Shown: one piece after another, positions 1-9,111 of the stretch
Numbering within the stretch: the stretch's first letter is position 1
How the letters are laid out: each line of letters starts with the position of its first letter
NCBI GenBank assembly: GCA_018242565.1
Contig: JAFEBR010000428.1
Span: 1 to 32,870, forward strand
Direction: 5' to 3'
From: Planctomycetota bacterium
Lineage (GTDB): Bacteria > Planctomycetota > Planctomycetia > Planctomycetales > Planctomycetaceae
Length of the DNA stretch: 32,870 bases
Made by a program: the position numbers and the translations under genes
Notes under the pieces: generated by a model
The model's database searches: none
Told to the model about the DNA's origin: nothing
The model's input: the letters and a program-made list of their open reading frames with translations, nothing else

Positions 1-106
1 GCCGGAATGCGAGCTTTCTGTTTGACGCTCAGCGGATGCAGCCTGTGGCGGTGACCAGACCTGCAGGCGAATCGACGGGTGGGGACTGATCGGGTCGGGA
101 CTGATC

Positions 107-115
107 GGGGGGGGG
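107..115. repeat. G9 homopolymer next to a short direct repeat
   Basis: A run of nine G residues follows two copies of GGGACTGATCGGG in the first 179 bases of the window. No gene is recognisable between position 1 and the end of the hydrolase gene at 180. The repeat is short and may be no more than local slippage. Confidence 0.5.
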
Positions 116-179
116 CAGCGCCGGTGTGCTCCCCTGCCCTGCTCTGCGGGTCGATCGTGCCTGCTTCCGCACTCAGAGG

Positions 180-1058
180 TCAGTTCGGTGTTTTGGGCAG
201 TATAGTCTGCCACCAGTTTTTGGTCCGGAGAAAGGGCTCGTGATCGCAGCCGGCGTAATTGATGTTGGCCCCGTCGACGATCTGGTATTGCACATTGGGG
301 CACGTCGCCGCGATGGCCGCGATGTCGGTATCGAGGCCTCCAAAGGCTGGTGACGTCTGCAATGTCTGTCCACCCAAAATAAGCAGCGTCGGACAGGGCA
401 ACTGCGCCAGCTTCGGAACGTAGTCGTAGCGATCCTCGGGGCCGTATTTTTCGACGTAGCCAGCGGCCGTGGCGAGAAAGGGGAGAGGCTGTGTCACCGG
501 CAGCAATTGTTCGGGCTGTCCCCGGTCCACGAACTGACGGGCCCGGTTGAATTCTTCGCGAAACGCCATGCCCCGAGGGTGGTTGAGCAGGCGTGCGTGG
601 GAAAATCGAGGGGGAGAGATCCCCACAATGCCGGCGACGGCGGTGTGAGGTGCTGCTGCCTGCGAGAGCACGGCTTTCACGCCCCCCATGCTGTGCCCCA
701 CGAGGATCACTCGGCGGAAGCCCTGGGACTGGAGCCAGTCGACCCACGCCGTGAGATCGTGGACGCAGTCGTGGATGCGCTCATGGGTGGCCCCTCCCGG
801 CTGGGAGCCTTGCCTGGTGGGGATGGTACACAGTCCATCGTGCCCGCGCGTGTTGATCCGCAGGACCGACGTGCCTCCGGCGACCGCCTGTCGGGCGAAG
901 GTCTCCAAGACGCCCGATGCGTAGAAATTGCTGCCGGTACCGTGGATCAACAGAAAGGCGTCGAGCGGTGCGCAAGGGGCCGTGGTGGCAGGCCACAGGG
1001 CCCCATCCAGGATCCAGCCATCAGCCGTTTCGACACGGTGTAATTCCACGTTGTGCAT
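180..1058 (-). CDS. Alpha/beta hydrolase
   Basis: A 292-residue protein with the alpha/beta hydrolase layout. Seen: an oxyanion-type LLIHGTGS segment at residues 37-43, an RGHDG loop at 71-75, and the nucleophile elbow GHSMGG at 121-126, which makes Ser123 the likely nucleophile. A late LLILGG strand (225-230) is followed by GCDHEPF (270-276), where His273 is the candidate catalytic histidine. There is no signal peptide, so it is probably cytoplasmic. Family knowledge: such enzymes are esterases, lipases, thioesterases or peptidases, and the substrate cannot be read from the sequence. It lies downstream of, and on the same strand as, the PQQ-propeller lipoprotein gene with a 227-bp gap, so co-transcription is possible but not shown. 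Confidence 0.85.
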   Translation of the reverse strand: MHNVELHRVETADGWILDGALWPATTAPCAPLDAFLLIHGTGSNFYASGVLETFARQAVAGGTSVLRINTRGHDGLCTIPTRQGSQPGGATHERIHDCVHDLTAWVDWLQSQGFRRVILVGHSMGGVKAVLSQAAAPHTAVAGIVGISPPRFSHARLLNHPRGMAFREEFNRARQFVDRGQPEQLLPVTQPLPFLATAAGYVEKYGPEDRYDYVPKLAQLPCPTLLILGGQTLQTSPAFGGLDTDIAAIAATCPNVQYQIVDGANINYAGCDHEPFLRTKNWWQTILPKTPN

Positions 1059-1285
1059 CAGGAACGGTCTGCAGTCTATGACCAGGTTTCCGGTGGATCG
1101 CGTTCGGTGCAGATCGGGTGTGTGCCGGCACCGGAGTGGGTTGTCGGTTTAGAAATTATCCGTGCTGATTCATGGCGACAATGCGATCGGCGAATCTGTC
1201 GCGCGGCCTTAGTTTTCTATGCGAAGGGTTTGAGCCGCCAGTTTGTCGTGGTAAACGGCCGGCTGGTACCGGTTCCACTCCGCAC

Positions 1286-3010
1286 TCACTCCGATTCCGG
1301 AGAGTCTGGGTCTCGATCGGAATCGGAATCGGAATCGGCGGGGGCCCCGGGTTCGCTCTTGAGCGAGGTCGCGGGTTCTTCCAGCCGATAGAGATGGCTG
1401 TCACTGCGCAGGTAGATGGCGCGGCCGTAGGCGGCCAGTGAGGCGAGCGTCTTACCCCGCAGCACATTTTTCGCCAGGACCTTGGGCTTGGTTCCCGGTT
1501 GCAAAACATGGGTGGTTCCCGTTTCGTCGAGCACGTAGAGTTTGCCATCGGCCAGCAGGGGCGAGGCGGAGTGATTGCCCCCCAGTCGCTTTTTCCAGTG
1601 GACTTTGCCGGTGAGCGCGTCCCAGCAGGTCGCGACTCCCTGATCGCTGATGGTATACAGTTCGTCGCCAATCAGAATCGGAGAAGCATTCAGTGGGACG
1701 CCCTGTTTGGCCTGCCAGGCCACGTGGCTGTCGGTGATGTCGCCATGCCCCGTCGGACGAATCGCCAGGAGGGTCGCGACGTCGTATCCCGTGCAGACAA
1801 AGACCAGCCCGTGCCCGGAGACGGGCCGGGGGACGAGCGAATAGCCTTCGTAACGACAACTCCAGATCTCGGCTCCGGTGGACGGATCATACGCCACGAC
1901 GCGACTGCCGCCCGGCGAAACCACCTGCGTCTGTCCTTCCACTTCGATCGCCAGGGGAGTGGCGTAAGAATGTCGCCCGTCACGTCGCATCCGCCAGCGA
2001 ACGGTCCCCTGCATGGCGTCAAGTGCCACGACGAACTGGGGGTCGGTCGCTCCGGCCACGACGTGCGCATCGTAAAACGCATGATCGAGGCCATCACAGG
2101 CGATGATCAAACTGTGATTGACCAACACGGGACTGCTGGCCGGTCCGTGATGGTGGTAATATGGAATTTCTGTCTTCCATAAAATCTGACCAGTGGTGGA
2201 CAGGGCCGCGGTGCCATGGGCTCCGAAATGTACAAAGCAGCGGTCTCCCTCCAGCACGGGCGTGGGACTGGCGTGACTGTTTTTCGTATGGATCGTCCCC
2301 AACTGGTCTTTGCGAAAGACCTCGATATCGTGGAGCAGCGCGCCGGTCTCGACGTCGAGACAGAGGACGTGCAGGGTGTGATCGGCGGCGACCGCCGAGG
2401 TAAGCCAGATCTGTCCGTCGGCGATGACGGGTGACGACCATCCCAGACCCCGGAGGGGAACCTTCCACGCCACGTTCTTTTTTTCGTTCCAGCGCAGGGG
2501 CGCCGCTGTTGCCAGGGCGTGCCCCTGGCCGTCGGGGCCACGGAACTGCGGCCAGGCCGCGATGGCCGTGTTGACGACAGGCAGGCTGGAGATAATGCCA
2601 GCAGGCTGGTCTGGGGGATCGGTGTCCTGGGGCGACTGCGAAGTCAGCCGGTCGGTCGACGGCCCATCACGACCGGTCTCAACCGACGTGCTGGCGGCCG
2701 TGTCAACCACGGCACTGTGGCCCGGTGCGGGGGCAGTCGCTGTGGCTGCAGCCACGGCAAGGGCCGCGTCGGTGGCTGTGACTGGAGGCGCGGTTGACGC
2801 CGGGGCGATTCGTTGGGCAGGGTCGGGGGTGAGGGAGCCGGGCGATCCCGGCGCGGGCCGGTCGGTGGAATTTTCCTGCGGACTGGCAACGGAAACAGCC
2901 GATTCCCTCTCGGGTGAGAGCGAGTTGGAGCTTCCGCAGCCGACGAGAATCAGGTTCAACACGCCGACGGTCCAGATTCGCGATCGTCGGTTGAGCAAGA
3001 GAGTGTCCAT
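1286..3010 (-). CDS. PQQ-type beta-propeller lipoprotein
   Basis: About 574 residues from the chosen ATG at 3010. That start gives a short basic N-terminus, a hydrophobic stretch and a lipobox ending LILVGC with Cys25 as the lipidation site; an upstream in-frame start would bury this signal, and ATG 3016 is the only close alternative. A Thr/Ala/Pro/Ser-rich linker of roughly 130 residues follows. The rest is a quinoprotein-like propeller with repeated blades such as WPQFRGPDGQG, VAWKVPLRGLGWSSPV, IYYLR-type closing strands and many Ala-Trp docking motifs. Family knowledge: PQQ-like propellers in planctomycetes are often anchored outside the cytoplasm, and many do not bind PQQ. No catalytic dehydrogenase residues are recognised, so a scaffold or BamB-like role is as likely as an enzyme. 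The C-terminus is an acidic Ser-Asp repeat tail. Confidence 0.85.
   Translation of the reverse strand: MDTLLLNRRSRIWTVGVLNLILVGCGSSNSLSPERESAVSVASPQENSTDRPAPGSPGSLTPDPAQRIAPASTAPPVTATDAALAVAAATATAPAPGHSAVVDTAASTSVETGRDGPSTDRLTSQSPQDTDPPDQPAGIISSLPVVNTAIAAWPQFRGPDGQGHALATAAPLRWNEKKNVAWKVPLRGLGWSSPVIADGQIWLTSAVAADHTLHVLCLDVETGALLHDIEVFRKDQLGTIHTKNSHASPTPVLEGDRCFVHFGAHGTAALSTTGQILWKTEIPYYHHHGPASSPVLVNHSLIIACDGLDHAFYDAHVVAGATDPQFVVALDAMQGTVRWRMRRDGRHSYATPLAIEVEGQTQVVSPGGSRVVAYDPSTGAEIWSCRYEGYSLVPRPVSGHGLVFVCTGYDVATLLAIRPTGHGDITDSHVAWQAKQGVPLNASPILIGDELYTISDQGVATCWDALTGKVHWKKRLGGNHSASPLLADGKLYVLDETGTTHVLQPGTKPKVLAKNVLRGKTLASLAAYGRAIYLRSDSHLYRLEEPATSLKSEPGAPADSDSDSDRDPDSPESE
1316..1338. repeat. AATCGG hexamer microsatellite inside a coding tail
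   Basis: Just under four tandem copies of a six-base unit lie at the 3' end of the PQQ-propeller gene. On the coding strand they read as repeated Ser-Asp dipeptides. The unit length is a multiple of three, so expansion or contraction would keep the frame. Confidence 0.8.
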
Positions 3011-3412
3011 TTCCATCAACGTCCAGCACCCGACCGGACAACAAAACAGAAAGTCTGGGCACCGCCTGCTGGCGGCGCCGGTCGTTTCCACACCAGCCTA
3101 CTCGACCCGCAGTCACGGCGGGACCCCAATCTGCCTGTCGCCCGACACTTTGAGGGCTCTTCCGGGACACCAGACCTGTCGGTGTAGTCGGCACAGTCGC
3201 AGTGACAAAATCACATCGGTTTTCCGATTTCGCATGTGATTGGATATTCGCAGGCCGGTCGAACCGAGTTCGGAAACTGGGCAATTCCGTGGAGGTGGGT
3301 GTGGACGTGGCGTGACAAAAATTTCCCGGCGAGGCGCGGCGAGTGACCGGAATCTGCTAAAGTCCGCCGTGCGATAGTCACGAACCGACGTTTTGAAGAG
3401 ATCTTCGCTGAC
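3011..3412. other. Divergent intergenic region
   Basis: About 400 bases separate the minus-strand lipoprotein gene from the plus-strand methyltransferase gene. Promoters for both must lie here or just outside. I could not identify a convincing -35/-10 pair. No RNA gene or repeat was seen. Confidence 0.4.
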
Positions 3413-4141
3413 ATGCCAGACTTTCTCGCTTCGTTGCGAACTCGAGATCGGCAACCGGAACTGATGGATCAGCCCGGGCTGGACGAACAGGTTCACGCTC
3501 ACGCACTTCGCAGTCTGACGCGGATCAACTGGATCAGCCGGACCACGGGTCTGATCTGGAAGCCGATCCAGAAACTCGTGCGTGAGAGGCCCCCGCAACG
3601 CCCGCTGCGGATTCTCGATGTGGCTGCGGGCGGCGGTGATGTCGTGCTGGGACTGGCACGTCGGGCGGCCGCCGCGGGGATCGACGCACAGGTCGATGGC
3701 TGCGACATCAACCCGACGGCGATTCAGTACGCCGGGGACCGGGCTCGGCAGGCCGGATTGCGGCAGGTGTCGTTCTTTCAAGCCGATGTACTGCAGGCAC
3801 CGCTTCCGGAGGGATACGACATCGTGACCTGTTCGCTGTTTCTGCATCATTTGAGCGATTCGGAGATTGTCCGCGTGCTGCGCGCGATGGCCGCTGCCTC
3901 CCAGCAACTGGTGATTGCCAGCGATCTGTGTCGCAATCGATTCGCCTACATCATGACCTGGGTGGGGTGTCGCCTGCTGACTCGCTCTCCGATTGTGCAT
4001 GTGGATGGCCCATTGTCGGTGGCTGCGGCCCTGACGGTTCCCGAGGCCCGCGACCTGGCGCAGCAGGCTGGCCTGACGGGGACCACGTTTACTCGGTATT
4101 TCCCGGAGCGGTTTCTGCTCGTCTGGAGCAAGCCGTCATGA
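3413..4141 (+). CDS. Class I SAM-dependent methyltransferase
   Basis: A 242-residue cytosolic methyltransferase. Motif I is LDVAAGGGDVVLGLA at residues 68-82, the acidic residue at the end of strand 2 is in GCDIN (Asp98), motif II is near FFQADV (121-126), and a VTCSLFLHHLSD segment (138-149) follows. The C-terminal half contains LLTRSPIVHVDGPLSVAAA. I recall this kind of C-terminus in methyltransferases paired with FAD oxidoreductases in type III polyketide clusters; that is family memory, not a search. Its stop overlaps the start of the FAD oxidoreductase gene in an ATGA, so the two are translationally coupled and probably act on the same substrate, for instance O- or C-methylation followed by redox tailoring of a lipid or phenolic. 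The substrate is unknown. Confidence 0.85.
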   Translation: MPDFLASLRTRDRQPELMDQPGLDEQVHAHALRSLTRINWISRTTGLIWKPIQKLVRERPPQRPLRILDVAAGGGDVVLGLARRAAAAGIDAQVDGCDINPTAIQYAGDRARQAGLRQVSFFQADVLQAPLPEGYDIVTCSLFLHHLSDSEIVRVLRAMAAASQQLVIASDLCRNRFAYIMTWVGCRLLTRSPIVHVDGPLSVAAALTVPEARDLAQQAGLTGTTFTRYFPERFLLVWSKPS

Positions 4142-5331
4142 TGCCAGGGACCCTTTCGATCGCGACGGCGGCGAATCACGTGTGGGAGGCCCTGGTGATT
4201 GGCGCGGGACCGGCCGGGGCCGTGGCCGCCCGGCAGATGGCGTTAACTGGCACGCGCGTACTGCTTGTGGATGCCAAGTCGTTTCCCCGCCAGAAGGTGT
4301 GTGGAGCATGCCTCAACAGTCGGGCGCTAACGCTGTTGCACGACCTCGGACTGCGCGACATCGTGACGTCCCTGGGCGGCGAGCCGATTCGGCAATTGCA
4401 GATCCGCAGCGTCCGACGCGAAGCCCAACTGGCGCTCCCCGAAGGACTGGCCGTGTCGCGCAGCCAGTTGGACGCAGCGTTCGTTACGGCGGCCGTGGCC
4501 GCCGGGGCTGAGTTTCTGCCCGAGACGACCGCGGTGGTGGGGGCCCCCTGCGGCGGGGAGCAAGACGGGTGTCGGGTGGTCTCACTGCGTTCCAGCGCGC
4601 CTGTGGCAAGTGGGGGGCCGGTGCTGGTGCAGGCCCGGGTCGTGCTGGTCGCCGATGGCCTGGGGCATCTGAGTCTGAAGAACTATCCCGAGTTTGCCAG
4701 CCAGGTCACCGAGCAGGCGCATATCGGCGTGGGTGGACAGGTGCCTGCTGCGCCCGAGAACTATGCGCCGGGGACCATCTTTATGGCCGTGGGACGACAG
4801 GGTTACGTGGGACTGGTGCGCATCGAAAATGGCGCCCTGAATATCGCCGGGGCACTGTCGCCCGAGTTTCTGAAATCGACTGGCGGGACCGGCCCGGCCG
4901 TGCAGGCTGTCTTGCACGAGGCCGGGTTTCCGGCGATCGAGGCACTGCCGCAGGTGGACTGGCAGGGAACGGTCCCGCTGACACGCCGGTCCGCGAGCAC
5001 GGCTGGCGAACGGGTGCTGCTGCTGGGGGATGCGGCGGGATATGTCGAGCCGTTTACCGGTGAGGGGATGGCCTGGGCCCTGTCAGCGGCGGCGACTGTC
5101 GCGCCGGTGGTAGCGCGGGGCATCTCGGGGTGGAATGAGGCGGTCGAACAGGACTGGCAACGCACGCTGCGACAACTGGTGACACGACGGCAGCGCTGGT
5201 GTCGCACACTGGCCTTTGGCCTGCGTCGCCCGTGGCTGGTTCGCCTGTTGCTGCAGGCAGTCGCCTTGATGCCGGCCCTCGCCCGGCCGATCATCGGCAG
5301 CGTCAACCGCCCGATCGCCCCGACCGATTGA
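4138..5331 (+). CDS. FAD-dependent oxidoreductase, geranylgeranyl reductase type
   Basis: A 397-residue flavoprotein. The ATG at 4138 overlaps the stop of the preceding methyltransferase gene (ATGA); longer upstream starts would run through that gene and are rejected. The N-terminal Rossmann motif GAGPAG (22-27) ends with the acidic VLLVDAK strand. A PRQKVCGACLN segment (50-60) matches the PxxKxCGG-like signature of the geranylgeranyl reductase and PHBH-like monooxygenase families. The second FAD motif, LLLGDAAGYVEPFTGEG, lies near residues 294-310. Family knowledge: relatives reduce isoprenoid double bonds or hydroxylate aromatic or lipid rings using FAD and NAD(P)H. The pairing with a methyltransferase suggests tailoring of a lipid-like small molecule; the exact reaction cannot be assigned. 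Confidence 0.85.
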   Translation: MMPGTLSIATAANHVWEALVIGAGPAGAVAARQMALTGTRVLLVDAKSFPRQKVCGACLNSRALTLLHDLGLRDIVTSLGGEPIRQLQIRSVRREAQLALPEGLAVSRSQLDAAFVTAAVAAGAEFLPETTAVVGAPCGGEQDGCRVVSLRSSAPVASGGPVLVQARVVLVADGLGHLSLKNYPEFASQVTEQAHIGVGGQVPAAPENYAPGTIFMAVGRQGYVGLVRIENGALNIAGALSPEFLKSTGGTGPAVQAVLHEAGFPAIEALPQVDWQGTVPLTRRSASTAGERVLLLGDAAGYVEPFTGEGMAWALSAAATVAPVVARGISGWNEAVEQDWQRTLRQLVTRRQRWCRTLAFGLRRPWLVRLLLQAVALMPALARPIIGSVNRPIAPTD

Positions 5332-5850
5332 GGGCCTTGTCCCGGATCAGGGCAATTGGAAGGCCGTGCGAGTCGGACGTGCTGCCTGCCATGGGCGGAC
5401 GCTGGGCTCGTTTCGTGGGACAAGTTTTTAACTTGTCAGCACACTGTGCCTGCCGGGACCTGAAGGGTGGTCAGCCCACAGCCCAAACCATCATGCGGAA
5501 ACCGAACTGGTAGCCCCTATATCGAGCGACCGGGCACATGAGTTTGAATCCGAGTGGCGATCGTAACGGTTGTGTCGATTGTGCGCGGGCAGGCGACGCG
5601 GCAGACTGCGGGGAAATTTCCGGTTAGGGTCTTGCTTCTGTTAGAATCTGGGCTAGGCTGGAAACGCGGTTGCAAGGAGGGCAATTGCTGCGCCGCACTT
5701 TGGGACTGGGGCAGTCTGCGGCGTGAGAGGCGAGCGACGGAGCGCGAAGCGGATTACGAGGGCACTGGCTTATGCTCTCGACTGCTGCCCTGCCAATCGG
5801 TCGTCGTCGCTTCATCGGCTCGTCCTGTCTTAATTCGCAGTCATACCGTT
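5332..5850. other. Intergenic leader upstream of the chemosensory operon
   Basis: Roughly 520 bases between the oxidoreductase gene and cheW. It carries one copy of a 23-base palindromic repeat (described separately) and a TAGAAT hexamer at 5642-5647 that could be a -10 box, but no matching -35 was found at a normal spacing. An open frame runs through from 5554; its translation before the CheW domain looks unlike protein, so the region is treated as leader. The operon promoter is presumably here. Confidence 0.4.
5415..5437. repeat. Solo copy of a 23-bp palindromic repeat
   Basis: The sequence GTGGGACAAG followed by a T-rich centre and ACTTGTC matches, apart from the central bases, the left end of the inverted-repeat element at 26761-26890. 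The inner GACAAGTT...AACTTGTC part is itself palindromic. No second inverted end was found nearby, so this is a solo copy. Confidence 0.7.
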
Positions 5851-6399
5851 ATGTCATCGGCACCCTCGAGTGGGACGGCGTTTCATCCACACGATAAAGA
5901 GCGCGCGGCGAATGCCGGCCGCAAAACGTCGTCGCAATTTGTCGGCTTTCAATTGGCCGGTCAGGATTACGCGTTTCGGATCGAGCAGATCCAGGAAATC
6001 GTCATCCTCGACAAAATCACCAAGACCCCGCAGGTGCCGGACTACGTCGAAGGAGTCTGTAATCTCCGCGGGTCGATTATCCCGATCATAAATCTCCGCA
6101 AGCTGTTCGGACTGGAACCAAAGCCGGTCGATCGAGAAACGCGGACAATTGTGGTCAACGTGGGGCAGCGGACGATGGGTTGCACTGTCGACCTGGTCTC
6201 GCAGGTGATGCGGATTCCCGAGGAAACGATTCAACCCGCACCGGAAACCGTGACTTCCAACGGTGCCGGTTACATTGCCGGTTTCGCCCGGCAGAACGAC
6301 CGCTTGCTGATTCTGCTGAATATCGACGAACTGCTTGATCCGGCGAAGCTCGATCAAGTGAGCCAGTCGGCTTCGGCCGAATTACCGCGGCCGACATAA
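5851..6399 (+). CDS. cheW: CheW chemotaxis coupling protein
   Basis: A 182-residue protein from ATG 5851; the frame is open further upstream to 5554 but that part does not look like protein. A 30-residue polar leader precedes the CheW domain: FVGFQLAGQDYAFRIEQIQEI, then the signature VCNLRGSIIPIINLRKLF, then a DRETRTIVV strand and the C-terminal RLLILLNIDELL strand. CheW bridges chemoreceptors and the P5 domain of CheA in cytoplasmic or membrane arrays. It is the first gene of the chemosensory operon, 93 bp before the receptor gene, and is the only dedicated CheW in the window; CheA carries its own CheW-like P5 domain. Confidence 0.93.
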   Translation: MSSAPSSGTAFHPHDKERAANAGRKTSSQFVGFQLAGQDYAFRIEQIQEIVILDKITKTPQVPDYVEGVCNLRGSIIPIINLRKLFGLEPKPVDRETRTIVVNVGQRTMGCTVDLVSQVMRIPEETIQPAPETVTSNGAGYIAGFARQNDRLLILLNIDELLDPAKLDQVSQSASAELPRPT

Positions 6400-6492
6400 C
6401 CAGTACCTCTGACCGGAAGGCATGCCACCGGTCTCACGATTATTCAGGCTGAACACACTCACTCACACGCTCGTCACCACCGGATCTACACC

Positions 6493-8259
6493 ATGGCAGA
6501 ACCCCGTACTCGCCGCAGCCCTCGTCGGCCCGCGGCTACCACCGTCGCCGCTCGTGAAACCAGCCAGGCGGCCGATCAGGCTGCGATTGCCGACGCCCTG
6601 AATCGATCACAGGCGATGATTGAATTCCAGATGGATGGAACCATCGTCTCGGCGAACGAGAACTTCCTGCGCGTGATGGGATACACTCTCGACGAGATTC
6701 AGGGACGGCATCACAACCTGTTCGTCGATGACGCCGCCCGGCAAAGCAGTGAATACCGCGACTTCTGGGCCAAGTTGAACCGGGGTGAGTTTCAGGCGGG
6801 ACAGTTTCGGCGCCTGGGGCGTGGCGGCCGCGAAGTCTGGCTGCAGGCCACATACAACCCGGTCCTCGACAAAGCCGGACGACCGGTGAAGGTCGTGAAG
6901 TTTGCCGCCGACGTGACCGACGTGGTCGCCGAACAGATTCGCACCCACCAGGCGCAACAGCGATTGCAGCAGATGGTGGAAAACGCGTCGGTGCGGCTGA
7001 TCATGGCCGATCGCGATCTGCGAATCGTTTATTTGAATCCGGCCTCGATTGAGGCGCTGCGCAAGCTGCAGCATCTGCTTCCCTGCCGGGTCGATGAAAT
7101 CGTCGGCAAGTCGATTGACATATTCCACAGAAATCCTGAGCAACAGCGACGCATGTTGGCCGATCCGAAAAATCTGCCGCATCGGGCGAAAATTCGGCTG
7201 GGTGACGAAACCCTTGATCTGTCGGTCTCGGCGATCCGTGACAGCAATGGAGACTACATTGGTCCCATGGTCACGTGGGAAGTGGTCACCGACGCGGAAC
7301 GCGCCAAAGAGCGGGAACAACTGTTGATGCAGCAGCAACAGGCCGCCAAAGAGGAACTCGAGCGCAAGGTCAATTCGCTGTTGCATGTCGTCACTGCGGC
7401 CGCCAATGGCGACCTGACGCAAGACAGCGAAGTGACTGGCGACGACGATATGGGTCGCCTGGCATTGGGCATGCGGAAGATGCTCGCCGATCTGCGAAAT
7501 GTCATTGGACAGGTGGTCGAGGCGGCCAATCAGCAGAATGAAGGGGCCCGCACCATCGCCGAGAGCAGTGCGAACCTCAGTGAAGGTGCCCAGTCGCAGG
7601 CTGCCTCGGCGGAAGAAATGACGGCGTCAGTGGAGCAGTTGATCGCCTCGATCGAGGTGATCTCCCGGAATGCGGCTGAGTCGAAAGCCCAGGCCGCGGA
7701 GACAGTCAACCTGGCCAAGAGCGGCGGTACCACCGTTACCGAGGCCGTGAACTCGATGCGGTTGATCCAGAAATCGAGCGAGCAGATCAACGACATCATT
7801 CAGGTCATCAGTGAGATTGCCAGCCAGACCAACCTGCTGGCCTTGAACGCGGCCATCGAAGCAGCCCGTGCCGGCGAACATGGTTTGGGCTTTGCCGTGG
7901 TGGCCGACGAAGTCCGCAAATTGGCCGAACGCTCGAGCGAAGCAGCCAAGGAAATCACCCAGTTGATCAAGGAATCGTCACGGCGGGTGGTGGAAGGGGC
8001 CAACCTTTCGGAAAAGGTGGGCGATTCGCTGAAGGGCATTGTCGAGGCGGTGGATAAGACCGCGGCCGGGATCTCGCGGATCGCCGATTCGACCGAAACC
8101 CAGGCGTCGAGCGCCACCGAGGTGAAAATCGCCATTCGTTCGGTCTCGCATACGACTGAGTCGAATGCCGCGGCGGCGGAACAGATGGCCGCCAGCGCCG
8201 AGGAACTGGGCGCCCAGGCCCAGAGCCTGCGTGATCTCGTCTCGAAATTCAAGGCGTAA
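6493..8259 (+). CDS. Soluble methyl-accepting chemotaxis protein with two PAS domains
   Basis: A 588-residue receptor without a signal peptide or membrane segment, hence cytoplasmic. Order: polar Arg-rich start (1-38), PAS1 (about 39-143, with [18 protein letters not shown] and the closing strand before AADVTD), PAS2 (about 160-267, starting [15 protein letters not shown]), a coiled/HAMP-like connector (about 270-345) and the MCP signalling domain. The hairpin tip reads [21 protein letters not shown] from about residue 439 onward, followed by [15 protein letters not shown]. No C-terminal CheR-tethering pentapeptide is seen. Family knowledge: the tip binds CheW and CheA, and CheR and CheB adjust methyl-glutamates on the flanking helices. 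Bound cofactor or ligand of the PAS domains is unknown; redox or an intracellular metabolite is plausible because the sensor is internal. Confidence 0.93.
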   Translation: MAEPRTRRSPRRPAATTVAARETSQAADQAAIADALNRSQAMIEFQMDGTIVSANENFLRVMGYTLDEIQGRHHNLFVDDAARQSSEYRDFWAKLNRGEFQAGQFRRLGRGGREVWLQATYNPVLDKAGRPVKVVKFAADVTDVVAEQIRTHQAQQRLQQMVENASVRLIMADRDLRIVYLNPASIEALRKLQHLLPCRVDEIVGKSIDIFHRNPEQQRRMLADPKNLPHRAKIRLGDETLDLSVSAIRDSNGDYIGPMVTWEVVTDAERAKEREQLLMQQQQAAKEELERKVNSLLHVVTAAANGDLTQDSEVTGDDDMGRLALGMRKMLADLRNVIGQVVEAANQQNEGARTIAESSANLSEGAQSQAASAEEMTASVEQLIASIEVISRNAAESKAQAAETVNLAKSGGTTVTEAVNSMRLIQKSSEQINDIIQVISEIASQTNLLALNAAIEAARAGEHGLGFAVVADEVRKLAERSSEAAKEITQLIKESSRRVVEGANLSEKVGDSLKGIVEAVDKTAAGISRIADSTETQASSATEVKIAIRSVSHTTESNAAAAEQMAASAEELGAQAQSLRDLVSKFKA

Positions 8260-8261
8260 CC

Positions 8262-9092
8262 GTGCCCGATCCTGAGAAACTGTCCCCCCAGCAGTTCCGG
8301 CGGTTCAGCGAATTCATTTACCGGCAGAGCGGCATTCGCGTGGATGCGTCGAAGATCACGCTGGTCAGCAATCGCATCCGTCGGCGGCTGCGCGCTGGTT
8401 CGTTTCCCGATTTTGATGCGTACTACGCGCATCTCACGGCGCCCGGCGGCTCGCCTGAGCTGGAGCAGTTTCTCGACGCGGTCACCACCAACGAGACCCA
8501 TTTCTTTCGGACCCCGGCCCATTTCGACTGGTTCAAAGGGGACTTTCTGACCGAGACGATTCTCGACCAGCGGAAGACGGGCCGTCCGCAGGAACTGCGC
8601 GTCTGGTCGGCAGCCTGCAGCACGGGTGAAGAAGCTTATTCGCTGTCGATTTGCCTCGCGGAAAACAGCCTGCGTCTTAAGAACTGGAAGGTCTCGGTGC
8701 TGGGAACCGATATCAGCGAGGCCGTGCTGAAAGAAGCCCGGTTGGGGGTGTATCGCGATCGGGCGCTGGATGCTGTGAATCCTCTGCAATTGAAACGCTA
8801 TTTCGACGTGCAGCCGGATGGGACAACCTGGAAAGTGAAGCCGTCAGTCCGCGAGCCGGTGGATTTCCGTCGGCACAATCTGATGGAACCACTGCGGCTG
8901 CCGCCGTTTGACTGCATTTTTATTCGCAACGTGCTGATCTATTTCGACCGCGAGTCGAAGCAGGTGGTCATCAAGCATCTGATGAATTCGCTGGCCCGTG
9001 GCGGATATCTGGTGGTCGGACCTTCGGAGGGGATTTACGACATGCTCGACCCCCTCGTGAAACGCGCGACGTATTTGTATCAGAAGCCTTGA
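8262..9092 (+). CDS. cheR: CheR receptor methyltransferase
   Basis: A 276-residue protein starting at a GTG two bases after the receptor stop. The N-terminal all-helical CheR domain contains the conserved TTNETHFFR segment (75-83). The SAM-binding domain has WSAACSTGEEAYS (115-127), the LGTDIS strand, and FIRNVLIYFD near the C-terminal part, all hallmarks of CheR. It methylates glutamate side chains of the receptor using S-adenosylmethionine. It has no TPR or other extension. Gene spacing indicates co-expression with the receptor and cheA, and its partner demethylase cheB lies later in the same operon. Confidence 0.95.
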   Translation: MPDPEKLSPQQFRRFSEFIYRQSGIRVDASKITLVSNRIRRRLRAGSFPDFDAYYAHLTAPGGSPELEQFLDAVTTNETHFFRTPAHFDWFKGDFLTETILDQRKTGRPQELRVWSAACSTGEEAYSLSICLAENSLRLKNWKVSVLGTDISEAVLKEARLGVYRDRALDAVNPLQLKRYFDVQPDGTTWKVKPSVREPVDFRRHNLMEPLRLPPFDCIFIRNVLIYFDRESKQVVIKHLMNSLARGGYLVVGPSEGIYDMLDPLVKRATYLYQKP

Positions 9093-9111
9093 AAGGCGGG
9101 AGTGGCGCGCT

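Noticed and set aside
5554-5850. A longer CheW with about 99 extra N-terminal residues
   Set aside because: The extra part is not protein-like and includes probable promoter sequence; ATG 5851 starts right before the polar leader of the domain.
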